A DNA stretch of 64,000 nt. Origin: Rhizobium sp. (GTDB lineage: Bacteria; Pseudomonadota; Alphaproteobacteria; Rhizobiales; Rhizobiaceae). Positions 34,871 through 43,443 of the stretch are shown here, piece by piece; positions within the stretch are counted from its first letter, which is position 1; each line of letters opens with the position of its first letter. The stretch is taken from the NCBI GenBank assembly GCA_002796995.1, contig PEKW01000004.1:1-64000 (forward strand), given 5' to 3'. The position numbers were made by a program, and so were the translations under genes. Under the pieces are notes generated by a model, which was not told the origin of the DNA, ran no database searches, and saw only the letters and a list, made by a program, of their open reading frames with translations.

Positions 34871-37519
34871 TCAGCCCTTCAGCACACGCTCGACGATGTC
34901 GGCGACGTCGGACGACAGCGACGGCGCGCGTTCGATGGTCATCAGCGCCTCGCGGGCTTGGTCGGCGCGTTGGGGTTCCAGCAGGCGCCAGGAGCGCAGC
35001 GCCGTCAGCAGGCGGGCGGCGAGCTGGGGATTGCGCTTGTCGATCGACAGGATCTCTTCCGCGAAGAAGTGATAGGCCTTGCCGTCCGGACGGTTGAAGC
35101 CGGTCGGGTTGGCGAAGGCGAAGGTGCCGATCAGCGCGCGCACCCGGTTGGGGTTCGACGCGGTGAAATGCGGGTTCTGCATCAGGCGCATGACGCGCTC
35201 GAGTGCGCCGTCGCCCGGGATGGTCGCCTGGATCGAGAACCATTTGTCGAGCACCAGCGCATTGGCGGCGAAACGGCTTTCGAAGGCGGTGAGCGCCGCA
35301 TGGGTCTCGGCCGCGTCCGGGAAGCGGTGCGCCAGCACGGTGAGCGCCTGCGACAGGTCCGTCATGTTGTCGGCCTTGGCAAAGGCTTCCGCCGCGCCGG
35401 CCGCGCTGTTCTCGCTGAGCGCCAGGAAGCCGAGGGCAGCATTGCGCAGTGCCCGGCGACCTGCACCGGCGGCATCCGGGCTGAACGGCGTCGAGGCAGC
35501 AAGCCCGTCATAGAGACTGCGGAAGGTGGTGGCCCCTGCCTTGGCGATGGCGGTCAGGACCGCCTGGCGGCCCTGGTGGATCGCGTCGGGATCGTTGTTG
35601 GCGCCGAGTTCGCGGGCGATGTCGGATTCGCTCGGCAGCGCCAGGGCCTGGGCGCGGAAGGCCGGTTCGAGACCGTCGTCGGCAGCGATCGCCAGCAGGG
35701 CGTCGCAGAGGGCGCTGCCGCATTCGACCGGCTGCCCGGCGCCGGCTGCCTTGGCGGCGGCCGTGAGGTTCGGCAGCGCCAGGTCCGTGATGGCCTGCCA
35801 GCGGGCGAAGAGGTCGCTGTCGTGGCGGGCGATATGGGCGAGGTCTTCCTTGGTTTGGGCGAAATGCAGGTTCACCGGGGCCGAGAAGCCGCGGTTGAGC
35901 GAGATAACCGGGCGGGCGCCGATGCCGCTGAAGACAAAGGTCTGGCTGCGTTCGGTGAGGTGCAGGACGTCGCCGGTGACTTCGCCGCCGCTGACGGCAG
36001 TCGGCTGGGCTTCCGCGCCGTTCTCGCCGATCAGGGTGAATCTTAGCGGAATGTGCATCGGCTCCTTGGCGGTCTGGCCGGGCGTTGCCGCGACCATCTG
36101 CTCGAGCGACAGGGTCAGCGTCTTGGCGCCTGGATCGTAGGACGACGACACCGTGATCTGCGGCGTGCCGGCCTGGTGATACCAGAGCGAGAACTGGGTG
36201 AGGTCGCGGCCGTTGGCGTCCTCGAAGCACTTGACGAAGTCCTCGACGGTGGCGGCATCGCCGTCATGGCGCTCGAAATAGAGATCCATGCCCTTCTTGA
36301 ACCCCTCGCGGCCGAGAATGGTCGCGATCATGCGGGTGACCTCGGAGCCCTTCTCGTAGACGGTGGTCGTGTAGAAGTTGTTGATCTCGCGGTATTTGGT
36401 CGGGCGCACCGGATGCGCGAGCGGGCCGGTATCCTCGGGGAACTGCTCCGAACGCAGATGGCGAACCTCGGCGATGCGCTTGACGGCGCGCGAGCGCTGG
36501 TCGGCAGAGAACTCGTGGTCGCGATAGACGGTCAGGCCTTCCTTCAGGCACAGCTGGAACCAGTCGCGGCAGGTGATGCGATTGCCGGTCCAGTTGTGGA
36601 AATATTCGTGGGCGATGATCGCCTCGATATTGGCATAGTCCTGGTCGGTCGCGGTCTCCGGGTCGGCAAGCACATACTTGTCGTTGAAGACGTTCAGCCC
36701 CTTGTTCTCCATGGCGCCCATGTTGAAGTCGGAAACGGCGACGATCATGAAGATGTCCAGATCGTATTCGCGGCCGAATTTTTCCTCGTCCCACTTCATC
36801 GAGCGCTTCAGCGCATCCATGGCATAGGCCGCGCGGGCCTCCTTGCCATGCTCGACATAGATCTTCAGCGCCACTTCGCGTTCGGACATGGTGACGAACG
36901 TGTCCTCGACGACGGCGAGGTCGCCGGCGACCAGGGCAAACAGGTAGCTCGGCTTCGGATGCGGGTCGAACCAGGCGGCAAAATGCTTGCCTTCGCCATA
37001 GCCGGCGCCGCCGAGGAAGTTGCCGTTGGACAGCAGCAGCGGGTTGGCGGCCTTGTCGGCGATGATGTTGACCGTATAGACGGCGAGAACGTCGGGGCGG
37101 TCGGGGAAGAAGGTGATGCGGCGGAAGCCTTCGGCCTCGCACTGGGTGCAATAGATGCCGTTCGAACGATAGAGGCCCATCAGCTGGGTGTTGGCCTCAG
37201 GATTGATGATCGTCGTGACCGTGATCTCGAAGGGGACGCTTTCCGGCAGGTCGCGGATCGTCAGGCTGTCTGCGGTCTCGGTATAGCGCTCGGGCGCCAT
37301 TTCGATCTGGTCGAACAGCAGGCTCGTCATCTTCAGCTCGTCGCCGTCAAGCACCAGCGGAGCGGTCGGGTCGGCGCCTTCGCGCCGGTGAAAGATGAGC
37401 CGCGCTTCAACCTTGGTCTCGGTCGGATCGAGTTCGAAGGTAAGGTCTACGCGTTCCAGGACGAAGTCGGTGGGGCGGTAGTCTGCCAGATTGATGATCC
37501 GGCCGGTGTCTGTTCGCAT
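34871..37519 (-). CDS. pepN: Aminopeptidase N (M1 family)
   Basis: The 882-residue product is a cytosolic zinc aminopeptidase. It shows the exopeptidase motif GAMENKGLNVF, the zinc motif HEYFHNWTGNR (H304, E305, H308) with the third ligand in LKEGLTVYRDHEFSAD, and an MIATILGREGF stretch. The C-terminal alpha-helical half includes ARWQAITDLALPNL. It removes N-terminal residues from peptides. Length matches proteobacterial PepN. It has no operon partner; the nearest gene on the same strand is 265 bases upstream. Confidence 0.95.
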   Translation of the reverse strand: MRTDTGRIINLADYRPTDFVLERVDLTFELDPTETKVEARLIFHRREGADPTAPLVLDGDELKMTSLLFDQIEMAPERYTETADSLTIRDLPESVPFEITVTTIINPEANTQLMGLYRSNGIYCTQCEAEGFRRITFFPDRPDVLAVYTVNIIADKAANPLLLSNGNFLGGAGYGEGKHFAAWFDPHPKPSYLFALVAGDLAVVEDTFVTMSEREVALKIYVEHGKEARAAYAMDALKRSMKWDEEKFGREYDLDIFMIVAVSDFNMGAMENKGLNVFNDKYVLADPETATDQDYANIEAIIAHEYFHNWTGNRITCRDWFQLCLKEGLTVYRDHEFSADQRSRAVKRIAEVRHLRSEQFPEDTGPLAHPVRPTKYREINNFYTTTVYEKGSEVTRMIATILGREGFKKGMDLYFERHDGDAATVEDFVKCFEDANGRDLTQFSLWYHQAGTPQITVSSSYDPGAKTLTLSLEQMVAATPGQTAKEPMHIPLRFTLIGENGAEAQPTAVSGGEVTGDVLHLTERSQTFVFSGIGARPVISLNRGFSAPVNLHFAQTKEDLAHIARHDSDLFARWQAITDLALPNLTAAAKAAGAGQPVECGSALCDALLAIAADDGLEPAFRAQALALPSESDIARELGANNDPDAIHQGRQAVLTAIAKAGATTFRSLYDGLAASTPFSPDAAGAGRRALRNAALGFLALSENSAAGAAEAFAKADNMTDLSQALTVLAHRFPDAAETHAALTAFESRFAANALVLDKWFSIQATIPGDGALERVMRLMQNPHFTASNPNRVRALIGTFAFANPTGFNRPDGKAYHFFAEEILSIDKRNPQLAARLLTALRSWRLLEPQRADQAREALMTIERAPSLSSDVADIVERVLKG

Positions 37520-37784
37520 TGTCTATCCTGATCTCGTCCGTGAGCCGCCTTGCTTGAACGCGCTTCCCGAACATGCGCGTGCAAGGATGTGATTTCGCCG
37601 GAGAGACTGGCACACATTTCTGAACGATTGTTAAAAAGCCAAGAAATAAAACTTCGCGCCCCGTTCGACGGGCGTTGTTTACCGACGAATATTTGCGCTC
37701 TTGTTGCGATTGATTGCGCGCAAGCCTTCAGCTCGACGGTGCCGGCCGACGCCGTTTCGATTGGGTCAGCGCGCAGAGGCGGCC

Positions 37785-38894
37785 TTAGCGGATCCCGAGC
37801 GCGGCGCGAATAGCTTCTTCGTCCTCGGTCTGCTGGATGATCACACCATACCAGCCGAGCCCGTCATAGTCCTCGTAGCCGAGCGTCTTGGCAAAGGCGA
37901 CGATCGAGCCGGAATTGTCGTAGTAACTGCCGCGCATCGCCTGGCCGGGATTGTTCAAGGCAAAATGTGTGTAGCGCCGCGCCGGATTGCTCGACGCGAT
38001 CACCCGAAGCGTGCCGTCGAGCAGCAGGACTTCGGTCTTTTCCGCCACCTGCGGCGGCAGGTTGGCCTCCTTCTCGACGATCGCCTGACCCTGCGCCTGC
38101 CAGTCGAAATAAACGCCCAGCGTTCCCACCAGCCGCCCCTTGCTCTGGCCCTCCTCGCGAATGCCGGTGGCATAGACCAGCACGTCGCGATCGTCGTGCA
38201 GCGGGCTCGGCTTGACCTGATCGACGACATAGGCGTCGCCGTCGGCGCAGTCCTTCGCCGCCGCGAACCAGGGTTCGCCGGCGAGATTGCGGTCCTTGAG
38301 CCCCCGCTGGAAGCGCGGATTGGCCGAGGCCACGACCCGGCCCGCCGCATCGGTCATGACGAGGTCGAGATAGACGGTATAGAAGCGGTTGATAACGCCG
38401 AGCCGCTCGGCGGCATAGGCGAAGCGCGCAGGCGAGGGATCGCCGAGCGCCTGCCACAGCGCCGGATCGGTGGCCCACCAGCGCACATCGGCGGTGCGCT
38501 CGAACAGGTTGCGGACGATGAACTGCACCAGGGTCTGGGCGAGGTCGGTCAGCCGCGCACCCTCCATTTCGCTGACCAGCGTGTCGGCCATGGCCCGGCT
38601 GAGGCCGATGCGGCCGAGCACGTTCTCCTGGAACCGCGCGGCGATTTCGGCAGCGCCCTGGGCGAGGCGCTGGACCTCCTGGGCGACCACGGCAAAGCCC
38701 TTGCCGGTTTCGCCGGCCCTGGCCGCCTCGATCAGTGCATTGATGGCCAGCAGCCGGATCTGCCGGACGATATGGGTATTGTCGGCGCTGAAACGCTCGA
38801 GATCGGCGCCGATCCCTTCGGTGACGACGCGCATCGAACGCGGCGTGGCCTGGTCGGCGTTGGCAACACTCTGTTTCGGAGCAATATCGGTCAT
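37785..38894 (-). CDS. Soluble protein with an MCP-like signalling tip and a C-terminal Cache-like domain
   Basis: The 369-residue product has no clear membrane segment. Residues 48-80 ([17 protein letters not shown], then [16 protein letters not shown]) match the receptor tip of methyl-accepting chemotaxis proteins, but with only short flanking helices. From about residue 180 a Cache-like sensor follows: [49 protein letters not shown] and [13 protein letters not shown]. The sensor therefore lies after the tip and inside the cell, the reverse of the usual order. It may bind CheA/CheW as a cytoplasmic receptor or be a decoy; both are inferences. The ATG at 38894 gives a natural start. Confidence 0.72.
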   Translation of the reverse strand: MTDIAPKQSVANADQATPRSMRVVTEGIGADLERFSADNTHIVRQIRLLAINALIEAARAGETGKGFAVVAQEVQRLAQGAAEIAARFQENVLGRIGLSRAMADTLVSEMEGARLTDLAQTLVQFIVRNLFERTADVRWWATDPALWQALGDPSPARFAYAAERLGVINRFYTVYLDLVMTDAAGRVVASANPRFQRGLKDRNLAGEPWFAAAKDCADGDAYVVDQVKPSPLHDDRDVLVYATGIREEGQSKGRLVGTLGVYFDWQAQGQAIVEKEANLPPQVAEKTEVLLLDGTLRVIASSNPARRYTHFALNNPGQAMRGSYYDNSGSIVAFAKTLGYEDYDGLGWYGVIIQQTEDEEAIRAALGIR

Positions 38895-39259
38895 CGCAAT
38901 AGTACCGGGCAGTAGTGGATCGCGCAGCCGATTGCGGCTTGATCTTAGCGCGACGGAGAAGAATACAGGGTTTTGACTTTGCTGTATCATTGATGATATT
39001 GGTTAATGGCGACTAAAACAGGAAGTGCAAGAAAATGCTCTTCGGGCGAACTGCAGCGCTTCTATTTGAATCACCTGCATATATTCTAGGCATTCAATCC
39101 CGTCTGCCGGGCCTGATCTTGGCCTTGTCGGCGCGCGCCGGAAGTGCCACTCTTTGAAAATGGGATTCTGTCAATCGCCCGGGCGGTGACATCTTCCCGT
39201 ACCCCGCCTGTGGCAATCGTCGCTCCCCCCGCCTCCGCTGCCAGATACGAGTCCCGCCG
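38895..39259. other. Divergent promoter region without a gene
   Basis: This 365-base gap separates the Cache-like gene from the DMT transporter. Its middle part (about 38960-39100) is AT-rich. No small frame with a convincing ribosome site and no strong hairpin was seen. Confidence 0.5.
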
Positions 39260-40198
39260 ATGGCCGTCGCCGCCTCCAGTCCGCTTCGCGGCATTCTCAT
39301 GAAGATCGCTTCCGTCGCCGTTTTCGTCGGCATGCAGTCCTGCATCAAGCTGGCGGGCTCCGGCATGCCCTCCGGGCAGATCACCTTCTACCGCTCGGCC
39401 TTCGCCATCGTGCCGATCCTCGTCTACCTGGCCATTCGCGGCGACCTGCGCGTCGCCTTCCAGACGAACAATCCCTTCGGCCACCTGAAGCGGGCGCTGA
39501 TCGGGGTGACCTCGATGATGGTCGGCTTCTATGGCCTCGTCCTTCTGCCGCTGCCGGACGCCATCGCCATCGGCTATGCCATGCCGCTGCTCGCCGTCGT
39601 CTTTGCCGCCGTGTTCCTGCGCGAGACGGTGCGCGCCTATCGCTGGACGGCGGTCTTCGTCGGGCTGATCGGCGTGATGATCATTTCCTGGCCGAAGCTG
39701 ACCCTGTTCAGCGAGCAGGGTTTCGGCTCGGCGGCCGCGACCGGTGCCGTCGCCGTCCTGCTTTCGGCCGGTCTCGGCGCTGCCGCCATGCTGCAGGTCC
39801 GTCAGCTCGTGCGGGAGGAGAAGACGGCGACGATCGTGCTGTTCTTCTCGCTGACCGCCTCGCTGCTTTCCGCCTTCACCTGGTTCTTCGGCTGGCAGGT
39901 GCTGAGCTGGCAGGCGCTCGGGCTGATGGCGCTTGCCGGCTTCTTCGGCGGGCTGGGGCAGATCCTGCTGACCGAGAGCTATCGCCACGCCGATGTCTCG
40001 ACCGTGGCACCCTTCGAATACACCTCGATCATCCTCGGCTCGGTCATCGCCTATCTGCTGTTCGACGAGGTGCCCACGACGACCACGCTCGCCGGCGCGG
40101 CGATCGTCGTCGGCGCCGGAATCTTCATCATTTACCGCGAGCACCAGCTGGGTCTGGAGCGTCGCGCGGCGCGCAAGGCGGCAACGCCGCAGGGCTGA
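39260..40198 (+). CDS. DMT-superfamily (EamA) membrane transporter
   Basis: The 312-residue product has ten predicted membrane segments in two EamA repeats, beginning IASVAVFVGMQSCIKLAGSGM and ending AGAAIVVGAGIFIIYREHQ. SGQITFYRSAFAIVPIL, ALIGVTSMMVGFYGLVLLPL and APFEYTSIILGSVIAYLLFDE are typical of EamA proteins that export or import small metabolites. The substrate cannot be told. It ends 274 bases before the winged-helix gene. Confidence 0.87.
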   Translation: MAVAASSPLRGILMKIASVAVFVGMQSCIKLAGSGMPSGQITFYRSAFAIVPILVYLAIRGDLRVAFQTNNPFGHLKRALIGVTSMMVGFYGLVLLPLPDAIAIGYAMPLLAVVFAAVFLRETVRAYRWTAVFVGLIGVMIISWPKLTLFSEQGFGSAAATGAVAVLLSAGLGAAAMLQVRQLVREEKTATIVLFFSLTASLLSAFTWFFGWQVLSWQALGLMALAGFFGGLGQILLTESYRHADVSTVAPFEYTSIILGSVIAYLLFDEVPTTTTLAGAAIVVGAGIFIIYREHQLGLERRAARKAATPQG

Positions 40199-40472
40199 GG
40201 CCTGCGCAAACATCGGTCGCATTTACCGTCTTCTGCTTTTCTTTTGTTGCGCGAGAGTGATAAAGGTTGAAACAGGGGGAAGGTTGCGGCACGGTAGTAT
40301 CGCACACCGAAACCGTAACAGATGCGGAAACGGTCCGATCGACGTGAATTGCATGACCATGGACAGCGCCATACCCCCGACCGACCCGCGGCCCGATGGC
40401 CGCGGCACCGCCGTTCCCGTATCGCCCGTGCCATCGTCTGCCGTCGTCTCGCCGCCGTGGGGAGGGTGACCC

Positions 40473-41375
40473 TTGGCCTTCTCGATTGACGAACTTCGCG
40501 ACAGCCCGTCCTTCTGGGAAGCGCTGCGCGTCTATTCGGTCGAACTGCAGGGCGAGTACGACAGCAATCCGCGCCTGGCGCGGCTCTTGTCGTCGCATCA
40601 GCGCTGGCTGCTCAGCCAGTGCGCCTTCGCGCTCAATCTCGAGCATGACCCGGACGTGCCGGGCTCCGGGCTCACGGCATCGCGCCTGCGCGACATGATC
40701 ACCTCCTGCAATGCCGCCAGCCGCAACACGGTGCTGAATTTTCTCGACCAGCTTCTGTCCTATCGCTTCGTCCGCATCGCCGGCGATCCCGGCCGCCGGC
40801 CGCGCCGCTTCGAGGCGACCGATGTCAGCTACAATGCCATGGTGCGCTGGACGCTGGCCAATCTCACCCTGCTCGACCGGCTGGACGGCGGTTCGCGCGC
40901 GGCGACGATGATGGCCAATCCCGATCTTTTTCGGCTGATCCAGCCGTATACGGCCCGCCGCTCCTTCGAGCATGAGGGCTGGCGCGAGCCGCCGCCGCGC
41001 GTGGCGATGTTCCTGTGGACGGAAGCGGGCGGGCTGGTGATGGACGAGCTCGTTCGGCGCATCGAGGCGACCGATCCGGTGGCCGACCGCTACGACATCG
41101 GCCGCGTCGACGCCCGGGCGATGGCCGAGCATTTCATGATGTCGCGCACCCACCTGCAGCGCCTGCTGCGCCGCGCCGTCGAGGCCGGCGGGCTGCAATG
41201 GCAGGACGAGGCCAAGAAGACCCATCTCTGGTTCATGGCCGATCTGCTGCGGGAATACTGCAGCTGGCAGGCGATAAAGTTCTCGATCATCGACCAGGCC
41301 TTCGAACATGCATGCAGCCGTATGCTGCCGGCGCAAAGGCACGCCGAGCCCGTCATGGCCGCCATGGAGGGCTGA
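40473..41375 (+). CDS. Winged-helix transcription regulator-like protein
   Basis: The 300-residue product seems to contain two winged-helix-like halves: an N-terminal one (SSHQRWLLSQCAFALNLEHD, TASRLRDMITSCNAASRNTV, LLSYRFVRIAGDPGRRPRRFEAT in parts) and a C-terminal one (MAEHFMMSRTHLQRLLRRAVEAGGLQWQ). I cannot name a family with confidence; it resembles uncharacterised MarR/AraC-like proteins of rhizobia. The start must be the TTG at 40473: GGGAGGG lies 6 bases upstream and an in-frame TGA (40467-40469) bars any longer version. A 38-codon proline-rich frame ends at the same TGA region just upstream. Confidence 0.65.
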   Translation: MAFSIDELRDSPSFWEALRVYSVELQGEYDSNPRLARLLSSHQRWLLSQCAFALNLEHDPDVPGSGLTASRLRDMITSCNAASRNTVLNFLDQLLSYRFVRIAGDPGRRPRRFEATDVSYNAMVRWTLANLTLLDRLDGGSRAATMMANPDLFRLIQPYTARRSFEHEGWREPPPRVAMFLWTEAGGLVMDELVRRIEATDPVADRYDIGRVDARAMAEHFMMSRTHLQRLLRRAVEAGGLQWQDEAKKTHLWFMADLLREYCSWQAIKFSIIDQAFEHACSRMLPAQRHAEPVMAAMEG

Positions 41376-41402
41376 TCGCCCGGGCGATCGGCGCCGATCG
41401 AC

Positions 41403-41561
41403 TTACAGCGGGATGTGGCCGGCCAGGGCGTGTTCGCCGCGCGCGTTGCGCTTGGAGCGGCCCGAGGCGGCCCGGCTATAGGCTTCCGACGCATCGATGG
41501 CGCTGCCGATCTGCGTGACGGCGGCCTTCAGGCTGCGGAGCGGGTGAAACATCGTGTTCAT
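41403..41561 (-). CDS. Small basic protein, 52 residues
   Basis: The frame runs from ATG (41561-41559) to TAA at 41403-41405. AAAGGA stands about 7 bases upstream. The product begins MNTMFHPLRSLKAAVTQIG, continues with a short helix (SAIDASEAYSRAASG) and ends in a basic stretch and HIPL. It has the look of the very small DUF1127-like or similar conserved proteins of rhizobia, but I do not recognise it. It lies after the winged-helix gene on the opposite strand. Ribosome site and codon pattern support it as real. Confidence 0.62.
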   Translation of the reverse strand: MNTMFHPLRSLKAAVTQIGSAIDASEAYSRAASGRSKRNARGEHALAGHIPL

Positions 41562-41682
41562 GGTCTATTCCTTTGCGTTCCTCGCATGGCCCGATTCAGG
41601 GGCTATGCCTGGGCAATTCTCGGGGGATGGCGCCGATGGCGGATTTTTGGTGCGTCGCACAAATCACCGCGTCCGGCCGGCC

Positions 41683-41865
41683 TCACGCCTCGCGGAGATC
41701 GGCGAACGGGGCGATCGGGCGGCTGAGCCGGCCGAACAGGCGCGCGGTCAGCTGTTCATTGGTGGCGGTGCCACGGCGGTGATAGGGCTGGCTGCTGCGC
41801 ATCGGCTCGGAGGCGAGGCGGAGCGTCTCGAATTTGCAGTGCAGGGGACGGGTGCGAACGGTCAT
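41683..41865 (-). CDS. Small basic protein, 60 residues
   Basis: The frame starts with ATG (41865-41863), preceded by AAGGATCAAGG, and ends at 41683. The product begins MTVRTRPLHCKFETLRLASE, is Arg-rich in the middle (SSQPYHRRGTA) and ends RPIAPFADLREA. I see no domain or membrane segment. It lies 121 bases upstream of the 52-residue gene on the same strand, so the two may share a transcript. Function unknown. Confidence 0.55.
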   Translation of the reverse strand: MTVRTRPLHCKFETLRLASEPMRSSQPYHRRGTATNEQLTARLFGRLSRPIAPFADLREA

Positions 41866-42017
41866 GACCTTGATCCTTGTATTCCGACTCCTCCCGTGAG
41901 CGACACCATATATCGCAGTGCAGCATAATTGAGGCAAGCGCGCCGACGCGACCCAGCCATGCGTATTACGCATGGTGTGGTTCATGATGCTGTCATATGT
42001 GCCGAATTTTTGGACGA

Positions 42018-42893
42018 TTAGTCTCGGGCGATGCGGGCGGCGAAGGCCTGCAGGTCGCGCCAGGCGAGCGCCTTGCTGGCCGGCGCGGTCAGCAGCTCCT
42101 GCGGATGCAGGGTGGCTATGGCCGGGACAGCATGATTGCCGCAGGCGATGTCGCGCCACTGGCCGCGCAGCGCGTGGATCGTGCCCGTCTCGCCGAAGAA
42201 GAAGCGCGCGGTGAAATTGCCGAACAGCAGCACGGCCTTCGGCTCGGCCAGCTCGACCTGCCTTTCGATGAACGGACGGCAGATGGCGGCCTCCGGCACG
42301 GACGGCGCCCGGTCGCCCGGCGGGCGCCACGGGATCACCGTGGTGATCAGGATCGCCTCGCGCTTGAGGCCTATGGCGCCGAGCATGCGGTCGAGCAGCA
42401 GTCCGGCGCGGCCGGAAAAGGCGATCCCCTCGCGGTCGTCGTCAGCGCTCGGCATCGGCCCGATCACCATGATGCGGCTTGCCGGATCGCCGGCGGCAAA
42501 GATGGTCGAGCGGGCGCTGGTCTTCAGGTTGCAGCCGCCGAAGGCCTCGACGGCGGTCTTGAGCTCGGCCAGCGAGCGGGCGCTTTCGGCGGCAAAGCGC
42601 GCCTCGGTGATGGCATGTTCATCGGGAATGGCCGGCAGCGCCGACGGGGAGGCGGGCCGCGGCGGCGGCGGCGGGGCCTCGGGCCTCGTCCGGCCGGGAG
42701 AAGTCTGCACGGTCGTCGCCTGCGCCATGGCGATGGCCGCCGGGGCACGCACCTCGCGGGTGGCGCGCTGCTCGGCAAACTCGGCGATCCGGTCGACCGG
42801 CTCGTCCTCCACCAACCATTCGACGCCGGCTTCCGCATGAAAATGCAGAAGGGCTGCCAGTTCGGCGGGCGTCATGTCGCGGGCGGAGATCAT
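42018..42893 (-). CDS. Uracil-DNA glycosylase family 4-like protein with degenerate motifs
   Basis: The 291-residue product has the family-4 UDG layout after a Pro-rich linker (about residues 65-85). The usual first motif GEAPG is replaced by IGPMPSADDDREG, followed by normal FSGRAGLLLDRML; TTVIPWRPPGDRAP and TLHPQELLTAP correspond to the later motifs. The normal CxxC pair of the Fe-S cluster is FGGC here, so one of four cysteine ligands is missing; C in AAICRPF and ACGNH remain. It may excise uracil weakly, bind DNA only, or have another substrate. Related degenerate copies exist in rhizobia. Start ATG 42893. Confidence 0.75.
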   Translation of the reverse strand: MISARDMTPAELAALLHFHAEAGVEWLVEDEPVDRIAEFAEQRATREVRAPAAIAMAQATTVQTSPGRTRPEAPPPPPRPASPSALPAIPDEHAITEARFAAESARSLAELKTAVEAFGGCNLKTSARSTIFAAGDPASRIMVIGPMPSADDDREGIAFSGRAGLLLDRMLGAIGLKREAILITTVIPWRPPGDRAPSVPEAAICRPFIERQVELAEPKAVLLFGNFTARFFFGETGTIHALRGQWRDIACGNHAVPAIATLHPQELLTAPASKALAWRDLQAFAARIARD

Positions 42894-42968
42894 GGACCCG
42901 TTCTAATGCAGCGGTTGTCAGAAGGAAACTGATTCCTGCGGGGCCGGAAACGTCGCGGCGGACACCCT

Positions 42969-43016
42969 CTTCTCCCCGTCGGGGAGAAGGTGGCCCGCAG
43001 GGCCGGATGAGGGGGG
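42969..43016 (+). repeat. Palindromic repeat, family R1
   Basis: CTTCTCCCC facing GGGGAGAAG, then GTGGC, a GGCCC/GGGCC-like small hairpin and GGATGAGGGGG. Same layout as 44881-44927. Confidence 0.75.
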
Positions 43017-43156
43017 CGAAGCCAGGGCATTGCATGCGGCACCCTCCTCACCCGTGCTGGGAGAGAAGGGATCTCGGCATCTTAGCATCTTAGGCCGAAG
43101 GTGTCAGTGCCAGAAATCGCAGGTGAGGGGGAGCGAGGCGACTGGCCCCCTCTCTT

Positions 43157-43197
43157 GGAATTTCTAACACTTAGCTTCGCTAAGATGTTGAAATTCC
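43157..43197 (+). repeat. Two-stem hairpin repeat, family R4, copy 3
   Basis: Outer stem GGAATTTC (43157-43164) with GAAATTCC (43190-43197); inner stem CTTAGC with GCTAAG around a TTC loop; 5-base internal loops on both sides. Compared with 5764-5805, both stems keep pairing although bases differ. Confidence 0.78.
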
Positions 43198-43220
43198 ATT
43201 CTCCCCACCAAGGGGTAGAG

Positions 43221-43268
43221 AACCCCCTCTGGCCTGCCGGCCATCTCCCCCACAAGGGGGGAGAAGAC
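43221..43268 (+). repeat. Palindromic repeat, family R2
   Basis: Identical over 48 bases to the reverse complement of 18141-18188 in ccmH. Contains GGCC/GGCC and CTCCCCC/GGGGGGAG pairing. Confidence 0.9.
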
Positions 43269-43391
43269 TCGCGGCCAGGCTTTGGACGCAGCCGCTGAGG
43301 TCGGCATTGGTCGCCGGGGTTCACCAATCGTTGTCGGTGACTGGCAATGATTGCCGGGGAAGACTGGAGGCCGCCGAGCGCTCGGCGGGCT

Positions 43392-43424
43392 AAGCCCTCC
43401 CCCTTGTGGGGAGGGTTTGGGAGG
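43392..43424 (-). repeat. Palindromic repeat, family R5
   Basis: CCCTCCCCC, TTGT, GGGGAGGG and then a second GGGAGGGG. It is the inverse of 18060-18094. Confidence 0.7.
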
Positions 43425-43443
43425 GGTGGCGACGATCTCCCCC

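Larger units (their letters stand above)
42894..43443. other. Repeat-filled gap of 550 bases
   Basis: No gene is supported. In order it holds R1 (42969-43016), a worn R4-like stretch (about 43074-43120), R4 copy 3 (43157-43197), R2 (43221-43268), about 120 bases of unassigned sequence and R5 (43392-43424). It is the richest repeat mosaic in the window. Confidence 0.75.

Noticed and set aside
40356..40469. A 38-codon Pro/Ser-rich frame just before the winged-helix gene
   Set aside because: No convincing ribosome site and low-complexity composition. It could be a leader but there is too little support to list it.
42894..43443. Clustered repeats considered as a CRISPR array
   Set aside because: The units differ from one another, there are no equal-length spacers and no cas genes; they are mosaic palindromic elements.
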